This document shows, one piece after another, positions 7,821 through 18,456 of a stretch of DNA of 25,337 nucleotides; positions within the stretch are counted from its first letter, which is position 1, and each line of letters starts with the position of its first letter. The stretch is from positions 1 to 25,337 of the forward strand of contig LJUE01000134.1 of the NCBI GenBank assembly GCA_001303885.1, given 5' to 3'. This stretch comes from Planctomycetes bacterium SM23_32. Its GTDB lineage: Bacteria > Planctomycetota > Brocadiia > SM23-32. A model generated the notes under the pieces. That model had not been told where the DNA came from, made no database searches, and saw only the letters and a program-made list of their open reading frames with translations. The position numbers and the translations under genes were made by a program.

Positions 7821-10682
7821 TTGAGCAAGAGGTTGCGACTTAAGGTCGTCGCGTGCGGCGTCTTCGAGGAGGAGCTGCGCGCTGCGGCCGCCGGCAGCGC
7901 GAACGAGGTGGAGGTCGAGCTTCTGGACGCCGGCCTGCACGCCGTGCCGGAGACGCTGCGCCTGCGCGCCCAGCAGGCCATAGACGCCGCCTCCGATGCG
8001 CGGCGCTACGACGCCGTCTGCCTCTCCTACGGGCTCTGCGGCCGGGGCACGGCCGGGCTGATCAGCCGCGAGCTGCCGCTCGTCATCCCGCGCGTGCACG
8101 ACTGCATCGCCGTGTTCCTGGGCAGCGCGGGGGCCTACGCCGAGCAGTTCGCCCGCCATCCGGGCACGTTCTACTTCACTACGGGCTGGTACAGGCACAA
8201 GGCCCACCCCGAGCGCACGCGCATGGCCGCCGCGCGCCGGTTCGACGCCACCACGCACCCGCACTACGCCGAGCTGAGCCGGCGCTACGGGCGTGAGAGC
8301 GCGCGCTACGTGGTGGAGTTCCTCGAAAGCTGGCGCCGCAACTACTCCCGCGCCGCGCTGATTGACCACGGCTTCGCCACCGCCGAGCACGAGGAGATGA
8401 CCAGGGCCGTGGCCGAGGCGGCGGGCTGGGACTACGAGCGGCTCCCGGGCAGCATGGCCTTGCTGGAGGGGCTGCTGGCGGGGGAGTGGGACGAGGCCGA
8501 GTTCCTCCTCGTGCCGCCCGGCCTCATGGTAGTGCCCACCAACGACGAACGCATCCTGGCCGCCGTGCCGGCGCCCGAGGGGTCGGACGTGACCGGGGTG
8601 CTGACCGCGGTGGACACCACTCAGGGCATTGCCACGGGCACGTTCTTCTACGGCGAGCACGCCGAGGACGCGGGCCAAGCCGACCTGGGCCTCGGCATAG
8701 ACGCCGGCGGCACCTACACCGACGCCGTCGTCTACGACCTGCGGGGCGGCGCGCTGCTGTGCAAGGCCAAGGCGCTCACCACGCCCTACGACCTGGTGGA
8801 GGGCATCCGCAACGCCCTGGGCGGGCTGGACGGCTCCCTGTTCGGGCGGGTCAGCTACGCGTGCCTCTCGACCACGCTCGCCACCAACGCCATCGTAGAG
8901 GGCCGCGGCCTGCCCGTGGGGCTGGTGCTGATGCCGTATCACGAGGCGGTGGCCGCGCGGGTCAAGACGCCCCTGTTCCGCTGCATCGGCGCGCGCATGA
9001 ACATACAGGGCCTGGAGGAGCGGCCGGTGGACGAGGGCGAAGTGCGGCGTGCTGCCGAAGAACTGGCCGCAGAGGGCGCGGCGGCCTTCGCCGTGAGCGG
9101 CTACGGTTCCGTGCGCAATCCGGCCCACGAGCTGCGCGTCAAGGAGATGCTGCAGGCTGAGCGCGGCCTGCCCGTCGTGTGCGGTCATGAGCTGTCCGGC
9201 CGGCTGAACTTCGTGGAGCGTGCCCACACCGCCGTGCTGAACGCCCGACTGCTCCCGCTGATCGGCGAACTGCTCCGATCGGTTGAGGACGTGCTCGGCG
9301 AGGCGGGCGTGGCGGGGCCGCTGTTCGTCGTGCGGGGAGACGGCGGCATCATGCACAGGGACGTGGGGCGGGCTCGCGCGGTCGAGACCGTCCTGAGCGG
9401 GCCGGCCGCCAGCGCCGTGGGGGGGCGCGTGCTTACCTGCCACCGGGACGCATTGGTGGTGGACATCGGCGGCACGACAACGGACATAGCCGTCCTCAGG
9501 GAGGGCCGGATTGCCATCAGCCCCGAAGGCGCGCGCGTCGGCCACTGGCGCACGAGCGTCGCGGCCGCCGACATCCAGACCACCGGCCTGGGTGGCGACA
9601 GTGCCGTGCGACCGGCCGGACGGCGCCGCGTGCGCCTGGGACCGGACCGCGCCGTGCCGCTCGCCCTTGTGGCGGCCGGCTGGCCCGGCGTGCGCGACGA
9701 GCTGGCCGAGCTTGCGGCCGAGCAGGTGCAGGGCACGCTGACGCCGGAGTTGCTCGACTTCTTCGTGCTGGCCGGCAGGGCGGCCGGGCTGGCACTGGAC
9801 GGGGCGGAGCGACGCATCGTTGAGCTGCTGTCGGAGCGTCCCCGGTCGCGCTCTGCGCTGGCGCGTGCCTGCGGCTGCGCCGGGCCGCAGCTGCTGCGCG
9901 TGGGGCGGCTGGAGGGCATCGGCCTGGTGCGCCGCGCGGGCGTGACGCCCACCGACGCGCTGCACGTGCTGGGCGAGTACCGCGCGTTCGATGAAGAGGC
10001 GGCGCGGGCCGGCCTCGGGCTGCTGGCGGGGTTCCTGGACTGCCCGGCCGAGCAGGCGGCCCTGATCGTCAAGCACGAGGTGGAGCGCCAGCTTGCGCTG
10101 GCCGTCGCCCGACGCGAACTGAGCGCGGACGATCTGCCCTTCGAGCGCTTCGAGGACGTCCGAGCGCTCCTCGAGCGCGCACTTGACGGGCAGGAGGACG
10201 CGCCGTCCGCGGAAGGCCCTCCCTTCCGGTTGCGCTGGGAGCAGGTGCGGCCCGTGGTGGGCATCGGGGCGCCGGCGGCGGCCTTCCTGACCGGTGCGTG
10301 CCGCCTGCTGGGCACGACGGCCGTCGTTCCGCCCGACGCCGACGTGGCCAACGCCGTGGGGGCCGCCACGGCCCGTGTGGTGGTGTGCGAGCGGGTGCGG
10401 GTGCGGCCCGCCGAGTTCGGCGGCTACGTGCTCTACGGCCCCGACGGTCGGGAAGACTTCGCCCGGCTGCCCGACGCCGAAAGCGCGGCGCGCCGGCGGG
10501 TGGTGGACGCTGTGCGGCGGAAGGCGCAGCGGTTCGGCACGGCGGAGCAGCAGGTGCGGGTCGAGGTGAGCCGCCTCGTCGGCCGCCTCCAGGACGGCAG
10601 CGCCCAGTTGCTGGAGATCGAGGTGGCCGGCTCCCTGGCCGGTGCTCCGCTGGTGCCGGCGCACACGGGGAGAGGCACCTAA
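7821..10682 (+). CDS. DUF1638 domain fused to hydantoinase A/oxoprolinase-type ASKHA domain
   Basis: The product has 953 residues from a TTG at 7821; GGGAG 13 bases upstream and AAAGGG just before it are weak guides, and a GTG near 7776 is an alternative. Residues 1-about 280 look like DUF1638: LKVVACGVFEEEL at the start, YGLCGRG (70-76), VHDC (92-95) and FYFTTGWYRH (117-126). The spaced Cys and His residues suggest a metal or cofactor site. From residue 288 a hydantoinase/oxoprolinase fold begins: DAGGTYTDAVV (294) and DIGGTTTDIAV (548) are its two phosphate-binding loops. Residues about 660-710 look like a small winged-helix insert, followed by GVTPTDALHVLG. Family knowledge: HyuA members are ATP-dependent or related to corrinoid-activating ASKHA proteins, and DUF1638 genes often sit near corrinoid methyltransferases. 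No HyuB partner is present. The substrate is unknown. Confidence 0.8.
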   Translation: MSKRLRLKVVACGVFEEELRAAAAGSANEVEVELLDAGLHAVPETLRLRAQQAIDAASDARRYDAVCLSYGLCGRGTAGLISRELPLVIPRVHDCIAVFLGSAGAYAEQFARHPGTFYFTTGWYRHKAHPERTRMAAARRFDATTHPHYAELSRRYGRESARYVVEFLESWRRNYSRAALIDHGFATAEHEEMTRAVAEAAGWDYERLPGSMALLEGLLAGEWDEAEFLLVPPGLMVVPTNDERILAAVPAPEGSDVTGVLTAVDTTQGIATGTFFYGEHAEDAGQADLGLGIDAGGTYTDAVVYDLRGGALLCKAKALTTPYDLVEGIRNALGGLDGSLFGRVSYACLSTTLATNAIVEGRGLPVGLVLMPYHEAVAARVKTPLFRCIGARMNIQGLEERPVDEGEVRRAAEELAAEGAAAFAVSGYGSVRNPAHELRVKEMLQAERGLPVVCGHELSGRLNFVERAHTAVLNARLLPLIGELLRSVEDVLGEAGVAGPLFVVRGDGGIMHRDVGRARAVETVLSGPAASAVGGRVLTCHRDALVVDIGGTTTDIAVLREGRIAISPEGARVGHWRTSVAAADIQTTGLGGDSAVRPAGRRRVRLGPDRAVPLALVAAGWPGVRDELAELAAEQVQGTLTPELLDFFVLAGRAAGLALDGAERRIVELLSERPRSRSALARACGCAGPQLLRVGRLEGIGLVRRAGVTPTDALHVLGEYRAFDEEAARAGLGLLAGFLDCPAEQAALIVKHEVERQLALAVARRELSADDLPFERFEDVRALLERALDGQEDAPSAEGPPFRLRWEQVRPVVGIGAPAAAFLTGACRLLGTTAVVPPDADVANAVGAATARVVVCERVRVRPAEFGGYVLYGPDGREDFARLPDAESAARRRVVDAVRRKAQRFGTAEQQVRVEVSRLVGRLQDGSAQLLEIEVAGSLAGAPLVPAHTGRGT

Positions 10683-10749
10683 CTGTGGCAACTGCTGACA
10701 CTCTGTGGCCGGGCCGGTCACATGATGCGGGCTCGACCGCGGCCGGCTG

Positions 10750-10777
10750 TTGAACGGCGTCGCCTGTCTGCTATAAT
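10750..10777 (+). promoter_or_regulatory. Promoter of tRNA-Glu
   Basis: TTGAAC (10750-10755) and a perfect TATAAT (10772-10777) are separated by 16 bases and end 36 bases before the tRNA. This makes the tRNA an independent unit rather than a read-through of the upstream gene. Confidence 0.75.
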
Positions 10778-10813
10778 GTGATTCTCGGGCGTCTCCCGCC
10801 CGACCATCCCTGC

Positions 10814-10889
10814 GGCCCCATCGTCCAGTGGTCCAGGACACCGGACTTTCGATCCGGCAACCGGGGTTCGACTCCCCGTGGGGTCACCA
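10814..10889 (+). tRNA. tRNA-Glu (anticodon TTC)
   Basis: Cloverleaf: acceptor GGCCCCA pairs with TGGGGTC (one G-T), D-arm GTCC/GGAC, anticodon stem CCGGA/TCCGG around loop CTTTCGA giving anticodon TTC, T-arm CGGGG-TTCGACT-CCCCG, discriminator A at 10886 and an encoded CCA at 10887-10889. It is a single-gene unit with its own promoter and a hairpin right after it. Confidence 0.97.
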
Positions 10890-10893
10890 TGGC

Positions 10894-10932
10894 GCATGCG
10901 GCCCGCTCTCGATGCGAGGGCGGGCCGCGTGC
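10894..10932 (+). terminator. Long hairpin after tRNA-Glu, probable terminator without U tract
   Basis: The arms GCGGCCCGCTCTCG and CGAGGGCGGGCCGC (10898-10911 and 10915-10928) pair over 14 bases with one G-U around an ATG loop. Four further outer pairs extend the stem to 10894-10932. No run of T follows, so it may act with other factors or as a processing or stability element. Confidence 0.55.
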
Positions 10933-11122
10933 CGTATTAGGGCAGCACCTGACAGAATGGCAGGTGAGGTGTGCGGGCCGGCAGAAGGCCCGGGGTCGCT
11001 GAGCGCGGGTCTATGGCCCTCCTCAGCCCGGGGCAGCAGGGCCCGTGGAGGAACAGGGCGGCCGGATTGGCAGGCGCGTTGACCGGCGGCAGCGGCCGTC
11101 GCGCCGCCGCCTACGGAGCAGC
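10933..11122. other. Intergenic gap with no recognised gene
   Basis: Between the tRNA-Glu hairpin and the terminator of the DksA-like gene I see no convincing coding region. Only a small inverted repeat, CACCTG/CAGGTG, near 10948-10966 stands out. Short open frames here lack a ribosome binding site and family-like sequence. Confidence 0.5.
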
Positions 11123-11151
11123 GGGGGACGGCCACACGTTGGCCGTCCCCC
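11123..11151 (-). terminator. Hairpin terminator downstream of the DksA-like gene
   Basis: GGGGGACGGCCA and TGGCCGTCCCCC form a perfect 12-base stem with the five-base loop CACGT, extendable by C-G and G-T pairs. It lies 39 bases past the stop codon. Neither strand has a T run, so it could serve as a two-way hairpin block. Confidence 0.65.
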
Positions 11152-11190
11152 GTCGTGGGAGGGAATGCGTGCCGGGGCTCAGGCTCCGGC

Positions 11191-11721
11191 TCAGTAGAGG
11201 TCGCTCAGCTCGACGTCGTTGGCGTCTACGTTGCGGAACAGGTCCGCCATGGAGGTCTCGGGGCGCTCGAAGTCCTCGTCGGTGAGGCTCACCGTGACCT
11301 CAGCGTCGCCCCTGGCGCTGACGGCGCCGGCGCGTGGCACGTAGCCGCGGCGCTCCTCCCGTTCCTTGCACACAAGGCAGAGCACCGCGAAGGGCCGCGC
11401 CTTGAGCCTGCGGGCCTTGATCTGCTTCCCGCAGGCCTCACAGACGCCATAGCTGCCTTCGCGCACCTTCTGGACGGCCCGATGCACCTCCTCGATGGTG
11501 GCCGAGCCGGTCTCGGCGAAGACGGCCGCCATGTAGTCAATCTCGCCGTCCGACGCGATGTCCAGCAGCTCGGTGGGGTCTCCGCGCGAGGTGTTCTGCA
11601 CGTTGCCCAGGTTCTGGTGCAACTCGCGGATGAGCTTCTGCTCGAGGGCGACCAGCTGCTCCTCTATCTTGCTCGCGTCGAGCTTGCGCCGGTTTCTTCG
11701 TTGCTTTTTCTTCGTTGCCAT
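11191..11721 (-). CDS. DksA/TraR family zinc-finger transcription factor
   Basis: The product has 176 residues. The ATG at 11721 is preceded by GGGAGGGAG about seven bases upstream, and this start is preferred over longer in-frame extensions. The N-terminus is very basic (ATKKKQRRNRRK). A helical region follows (residues 15-90), then a four-cysteine zinc finger: C94-x2-C97 and C115-x2-C118, with RRLKARP between, as in DksA. An acidic tail (residues 139-176) is added. Family role: DksA/TraR proteins enter the RNA polymerase secondary channel and, usually with ppGpp, alter initiation at rRNA and other promoters. The DksA tip motif is only partly kept (SDGEIDYMAA). The gene is head-to-head with the rRNA operon. 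It could equally be a YocK/CarD-adjacent type TraR protein of unknown target. Confidence 0.88.
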   Translation of the reverse strand: MATKKKQRRNRRKLDASKIEEQLVALEQKLIRELHQNLGNVQNTSRGDPTELLDIASDGEIDYMAAVFAETGSATIEEVHRAVQKVREGSYGVCEACGKQIKARRLKARPFAVLCLVCKEREERRGYVPRAGAVSARGDAEVTVSLTDEDFERPETSMADLFRNVDANDVELSDLY

Positions 11722-12049
11722 GTCTGCTCCCTCCCGTTGGAGCGGCCGTAGGTCACGCAAATCGCGTTCCCTTCGTCCCCGTCCCGAGCCGGCGCGCCGC
11801 CTCTGCATGGCGCGGCGCCCCGCCCGGCGGGCCGCTCTCGTCCTTAGTGTGTCCTGCCCCTGTGCATGTTCACTCGCTCCCTTGGCGCATGGTAAGGTAC
11901 CGCGTGGGCGCAACTTGCGCAATCGGGGCATGCACGAGGGGGGCCTTCGAAAACCTTGAGGGGCGCCTGCGGCGCTCTGGCAGCCGGGGGCGGTGCTGTC
12001 GCAATGTCCGACAGGCGAGGGGAATGCGCGAGGAATTCTGCGGCGGGCC
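11722..12049. other. Divergent intergenic region between the DksA-like gene and rRNA promoter P1
   Basis: There is no gene here. It contains a short perfect inverted repeat GCGCAA-C-TTGCGC near 11908-11920, a possible protein-binding site. On the minus strand TTGCGC and TACCTT are 17 bases apart, but the match is weak. I see no clear promoter for the DksA-like gene. Confidence 0.4.
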
Positions 12050-12078
12050 TTGACAGCGCCGGGGCGGGAGTGTATACT
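12050..12078 (+). promoter_or_regulatory. rRNA operon promoter P1
   Basis: A perfect TTGACA (12050-12055) and TATACT (12073-12078) are separated by exactly 17 bases. It is the upstream member of two tandem promoters before 16S. Confidence 0.85.
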
Positions 12079-12084
12079 GAGACA

Positions 12085-12117
12085 ATGAGCCACCGGCCAG
12101 TGTGGGCGGTGGCTCAT
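12085..12117 (+). promoter_or_regulatory. Hairpin at the P1 transcription start
   Basis: ATGAGCCACCG (12085-12095) and CGGTGGCTCAT (12107-12117) are perfectly complementary over 11 bases. Transcripts from P1 would begin within a few bases of this stem, so they would carry a 5' cap-like hairpin. It could stabilise or attenuate P1 RNA, or the palindrome could be a DNA operator. Confidence 0.5.
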
Positions 12118-12226
12118 ACGTTCTTCCCGCCGCCGGGGGCGTGGGGCCGATCCGGTGCCGCTGATGCGCCTTTTTGGGGCGTCATCGGTCGGCGTGCCGG
12201 GCGGCCCTGAGCCGGCGGGCGGGGAT

Positions 12227-12254
12227 TTGACAGGCGAGCCGGATGTGGTATACT
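12227..12254 (+). promoter_or_regulatory. rRNA operon promoter P2
   Basis: TTGACA (12227-12232) and TATACT (12249-12254) are separated by 16 bases. It lies about 165 bases before the mature 16S 5' end and just upstream of boxA. Confidence 0.85.
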
Positions 12255-12275
12255 AAGGGTAGCATCCGGTCGTAC

Positions 12276-12286
12276 GCTCTTTGACA
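12276..12286 (+). promoter_or_regulatory. boxA antitermination signal, 16S leader
   Basis: GCTCTTTGACA matches the rrn boxA consensus bound by NusB/NusE in bacterial rRNA antitermination. A second copy lies in front of 23S, which supports the assignment. Confidence 0.75.
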
Positions 12287-12289
12287 GAC

Positions 12290-12304
12290 AGGAGACGGAA
12301 GCGG
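12290..12304 (+). repeat. 16S processing stem, 5' arm
   Basis: AGGAGACGGAAGCGG is complementary to CCGTTTCCGTCTCCT at 14163-14177 over 15 bases with one G-U. This pairing would loop out 16S in the manner of the RNase III processing stem. Confidence 0.75.
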
Positions 12305-12375
12305 ACTGCGCTAGGCCCGTGCCTGCGGCCCTGCGACGCGCTTGGCAAGCGTCGCGGGCGGAGCCAGGTCAGCCC

Positions 12376-12405
12376 GGCACGTGCGTGCTTACGGGCACGT
12401 GCGGG
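12376..12405 (+). other. Pre-16S leader hairpin
   Basis: CCCGGCACGTGC and GCACGTGCGGGG pair strongly across a short loop. A smaller hairpin with arms GCGAC/GTCGC lies just upstream (about 12334-12356). Such leader structures are usual in rRNA precursors and probably help folding. Confidence 0.45.
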
Positions 12406-12420
12406 GTCGAAGAGCATCAT

Positions 12421-14190
<1,770 letters not shown>

Positions 14191-14267
14191 GGGCCTATAG
14201 CTCAGTCGGTCAGAGCGCGCCCCTGATAAGGGTGAGGTCAGTGGTTCGAATCCACTTAGGCCCACCA
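14191..14267 (+). tRNA. tRNA-Ile (anticodon GAT)
   Basis: Acceptor GGGCCTA pairs with TAGGCCC, the anticodon loop is CTGATAA with GAT, the T-arm contains GTTCGAATC, the discriminator is A at 14264 and CCA is encoded (14265-14267). This is the usual first spacer tRNA. Confidence 0.97.
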
Positions 14268-14317
14268 GAGAGGAAGGAACCGCCCTCTGGCTCAGCGATG
14301 GGAGAGCTTCTGCCCGC

Positions 14318-14393
14318 GGGGATGTAGCTCAACTGGGAGAGCACTGGCTTTGCAAGCCAGGGGTTGCCGGTTCAAGCCCGGTCATCTCCACCA
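14318..14393 (+). tRNA. tRNA-Ala (anticodon TGC)
   Basis: Acceptor GGGGATG pairs with CATCTCC (one G-T), the anticodon stem CTGGC/GCCAG frames TTTGCAA giving TGC, the T-arm has GTTCAAGCC, and CCA is encoded at 14391-14393. With tRNA-Ile it forms the classic Ile-Ala spacer pair. Confidence 0.97.
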
Positions 14394-14501
14394 GCTACGC
14401 GTATGTGAGAGTCGTGCGCCCCACGGCGGCCCGGGGCCGGGAGCCCGGACGGATTTCGGGGGCCCCGGAGAGGCCGCCGGCGGGGCAGAAGAGTCGTCAG
14501 T

Positions 14502-14513
14502 TGCTCTTTGACA
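14502..14513 (+). promoter_or_regulatory. Second boxA, before 23S
   Basis: TGCTCTTTGACA repeats the boxA motif found before 16S. A boxA in the spacer is standard for antitermination through 23S. Confidence 0.75.
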
Positions 14514-14516
14514 TGT

Positions 14517-14537
14517 GAATAGGAAAGGCGTCAGTGG
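14517..14537 (+). repeat. 23S processing stem, 5' arm
   Basis: GAATAGGAAAGG and TCAGTGG pair with CCACTGA and CCTTTCCTATTC at 17456-17475, with one bulged base between the two blocks. The stem encloses the whole 23S gene. Confidence 0.8.
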
Positions 14538-14575
14538 TGAATGCCACCACGAAAGCCGGGGTAGCGGACTGTCGA

Positions 14576-17414
<2,839 letters not shown>

Positions 17415-17455
17415 AAACCGACCGTCCGTCCCGGCACACTTCGCGGTGGTTGCAG

Positions 17456-17475
17456 CCACTGACCCTTTCCTATTC
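17456..17475 (+). repeat. 23S processing stem, 3' arm
   Basis: CCACTGACCCTTTCCTATTC is the complement of the arm at 14517-14537. Between it and 5S (17476-17590) I see no gene. Confidence 0.8.
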
Positions 17476-17590
17476 CTGTTCTGACGCGCCCTGCATGCGC
17501 AGCGGCCCGCAGCGCAGCTGTCCTCAAAGGAAGGCGAAGGCCTCAGGGCCTGCCTTTCGGCTCAGCGCGCGTGTGGGGCGTCAGGATAAT

Positions 17591-17708
17591 TGCCCGGTGA
17601 TCATAGCGGAAGGGCAACACCCGTTCCCATCCCGAACACGGCCGTTAAGTCTTCCGCGCCGATGATATTGGTCCCTCGTGGACTGAGAAAGTAGGCCATT
17701 GCCGGGCT
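17591..17708 (+). rRNA. rrf: 5S ribosomal RNA
   Basis: The 5' GCCCGG pairs with 3' CCGGGC. Inside are GATCATAGCGG, CACCCGTTCCCATCCCGAAC and GAAGTTAAGT-like CCGTTAAGTCTTCCGCGCCG, the diagnostic 5S loops, ending AGTAGGCCATTGCCGGGC. Length is about 118. It closes the rRNA operon. Confidence 0.95.
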
Positions 17709-17716
17709 TTTTCTTT
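17701..17716 (+). terminator. T-rich end of the rRNA operon
   Basis: The 5S 3' arm GCCGGGC is followed at once by TTTTTCTTT. The terminal 5S helix plus T run could act as an intrinsic terminator, as in some other bacteria. Confidence 0.5.
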
Positions 17717-17765
17717 GTACCTTCCCCATCTTCGCGCCCCCTGCGCCGGCCTCCTGGCCCAGCCC

Positions 17766-17794
17766 TTGACTTGCGGGCGCCTTTCGGTGATAAT
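17766..17794 (+). promoter_or_regulatory. Promoter of the rny leader transcript
   Basis: TTGACT (17766-17771) and GATAAT (17789-17794) are 17 bases apart, each 5 of 6, and TG precedes the -10 box. Transcription would begin near 17801, some 650 bases before the rny start codon. Confidence 0.7.
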
Positions 17795-17800
17795 CGCCAG

Positions 17801-18175
17801 CATCGGGGTTTCGTCCCCGGCGGGCGAGTCGTCTGTGGTCGAGGCGTTCCGACACAATCCGCTGCCCGGGCCCCTCGTGGTGTTTCGACCCGAGCCCGTC
17901 CGGGACGAGCACTCCGGCGGACAAGCGCGAGAGGGCCCTCAGCAGTGGAGAGATAGAGCAGCCTTGGTCTGCTCCGGTTGGGCGGAGTCGGACGGCGGGG
18001 CTTCCCGGGTTCAGGCCCGGGCTGCCCGGCCCGATCGCAAAAGGCAAGGCACAGCGGCACAAGAGCGAACTGAATGCCTGGTGGGAGCGTTGAGGCCGAC
18101 CTTCGGGAGACGGCCGGTTCGGGCGCGTCCCAGGACGCCGTCCCCACCTGCATATAGGGGAGTCGTGGGGTGACT
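17801..18175 (+). ncRNA. Candidate structured non-coding RNA or leader upstream of rny
   Basis: There is no plausible protein here. Complementary blocks are frequent: ATCGGG with CCCGAT (17803 and 18028 region), TCCGAC with GTCGGA (17849 and 17987 region), and a GAGCAG/CTGCTC hairpin. A junction at 18080-18148 is formed by GGTGGG/CCCACC enclosing GGCCG/CGGCC with a UUCG loop and a GGC/GCC-GTC/GAC arm. CCCCAC at 18142-18147 can instead pair with GTGGGG at 18165-18170. The first 240 bases could fold as a rod, which together with nearness to rny raises 6S RNA as a guess, but I do not recognise conserved 6S, RNase P, tmRNA or SRP motifs. Confidence 0.35.
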
Positions 18176-18456
18176 GGCCTGAGTCCTGACTGCAAAGGTC
18201 GTTGCGGAGATGCAGGAGGCCGCCTGCGGGGCGGCGCTTCGCATGGGACGCGGCCGGTGCTCCGCGCACCAGGGCCTACTGTGTCCGTGCGGACCGCGTT
18301 GCCGGGCGCGCAGGGGAGGGATCTCCCCGGGCGGCGTTTGAGCCTGCCATAGCGCCTCGGTGGTCCCTCGCCTTTGCGGGCCGACCCTCGCCGTTGTTTC
18401 CATCCGCTGCCGGACGCCCATGGCTGCCTGCTCCGCCGAAGGAGCGGGAGGACATC
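18176..18456 (+). other. GC-rich untranslated stretch before rny
   Basis: No clear gene. It contains a near-perfect palindrome GGGGAG-GGAT-CTCCCC (18313-18328) and a GCCGC/GCGGC hairpin near 18220. A 42-codon frame from about 18209 has no family resemblance and is not called. Confidence 0.4.

Noticed and set aside
10721..10750. Possible terminator after the DUF1638-HyuA gene with GGTC/GACC arms
   Set aside because: The stem is short with bulges, has no T run, and overlaps the tRNA promoter region, so support is too weak.
7764..10841. A 1,025-codon minus-strand open frame opposite the DUF1638-HyuA gene
   Set aside because: It runs through the tRNA-Glu gene and its promoter, and its sequence is typical antisense reading of a GC-rich gene with no recognisable domain.
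18080..18170. Assignment of the rny leader as a known riboswitch, RNase P RNA or tmRNA
   Set aside because: None of the conserved sequence blocks of those families that I can recall is present; only structure-like complementarity is seen.
17715..18173. A 152-codon plus-strand frame in the rny leader
   Set aside because: It has arginine-, glycine- and proline-rich composition, no Shine-Dalgarno and no family resemblance, and it overlaps the promoter and the hairpins.
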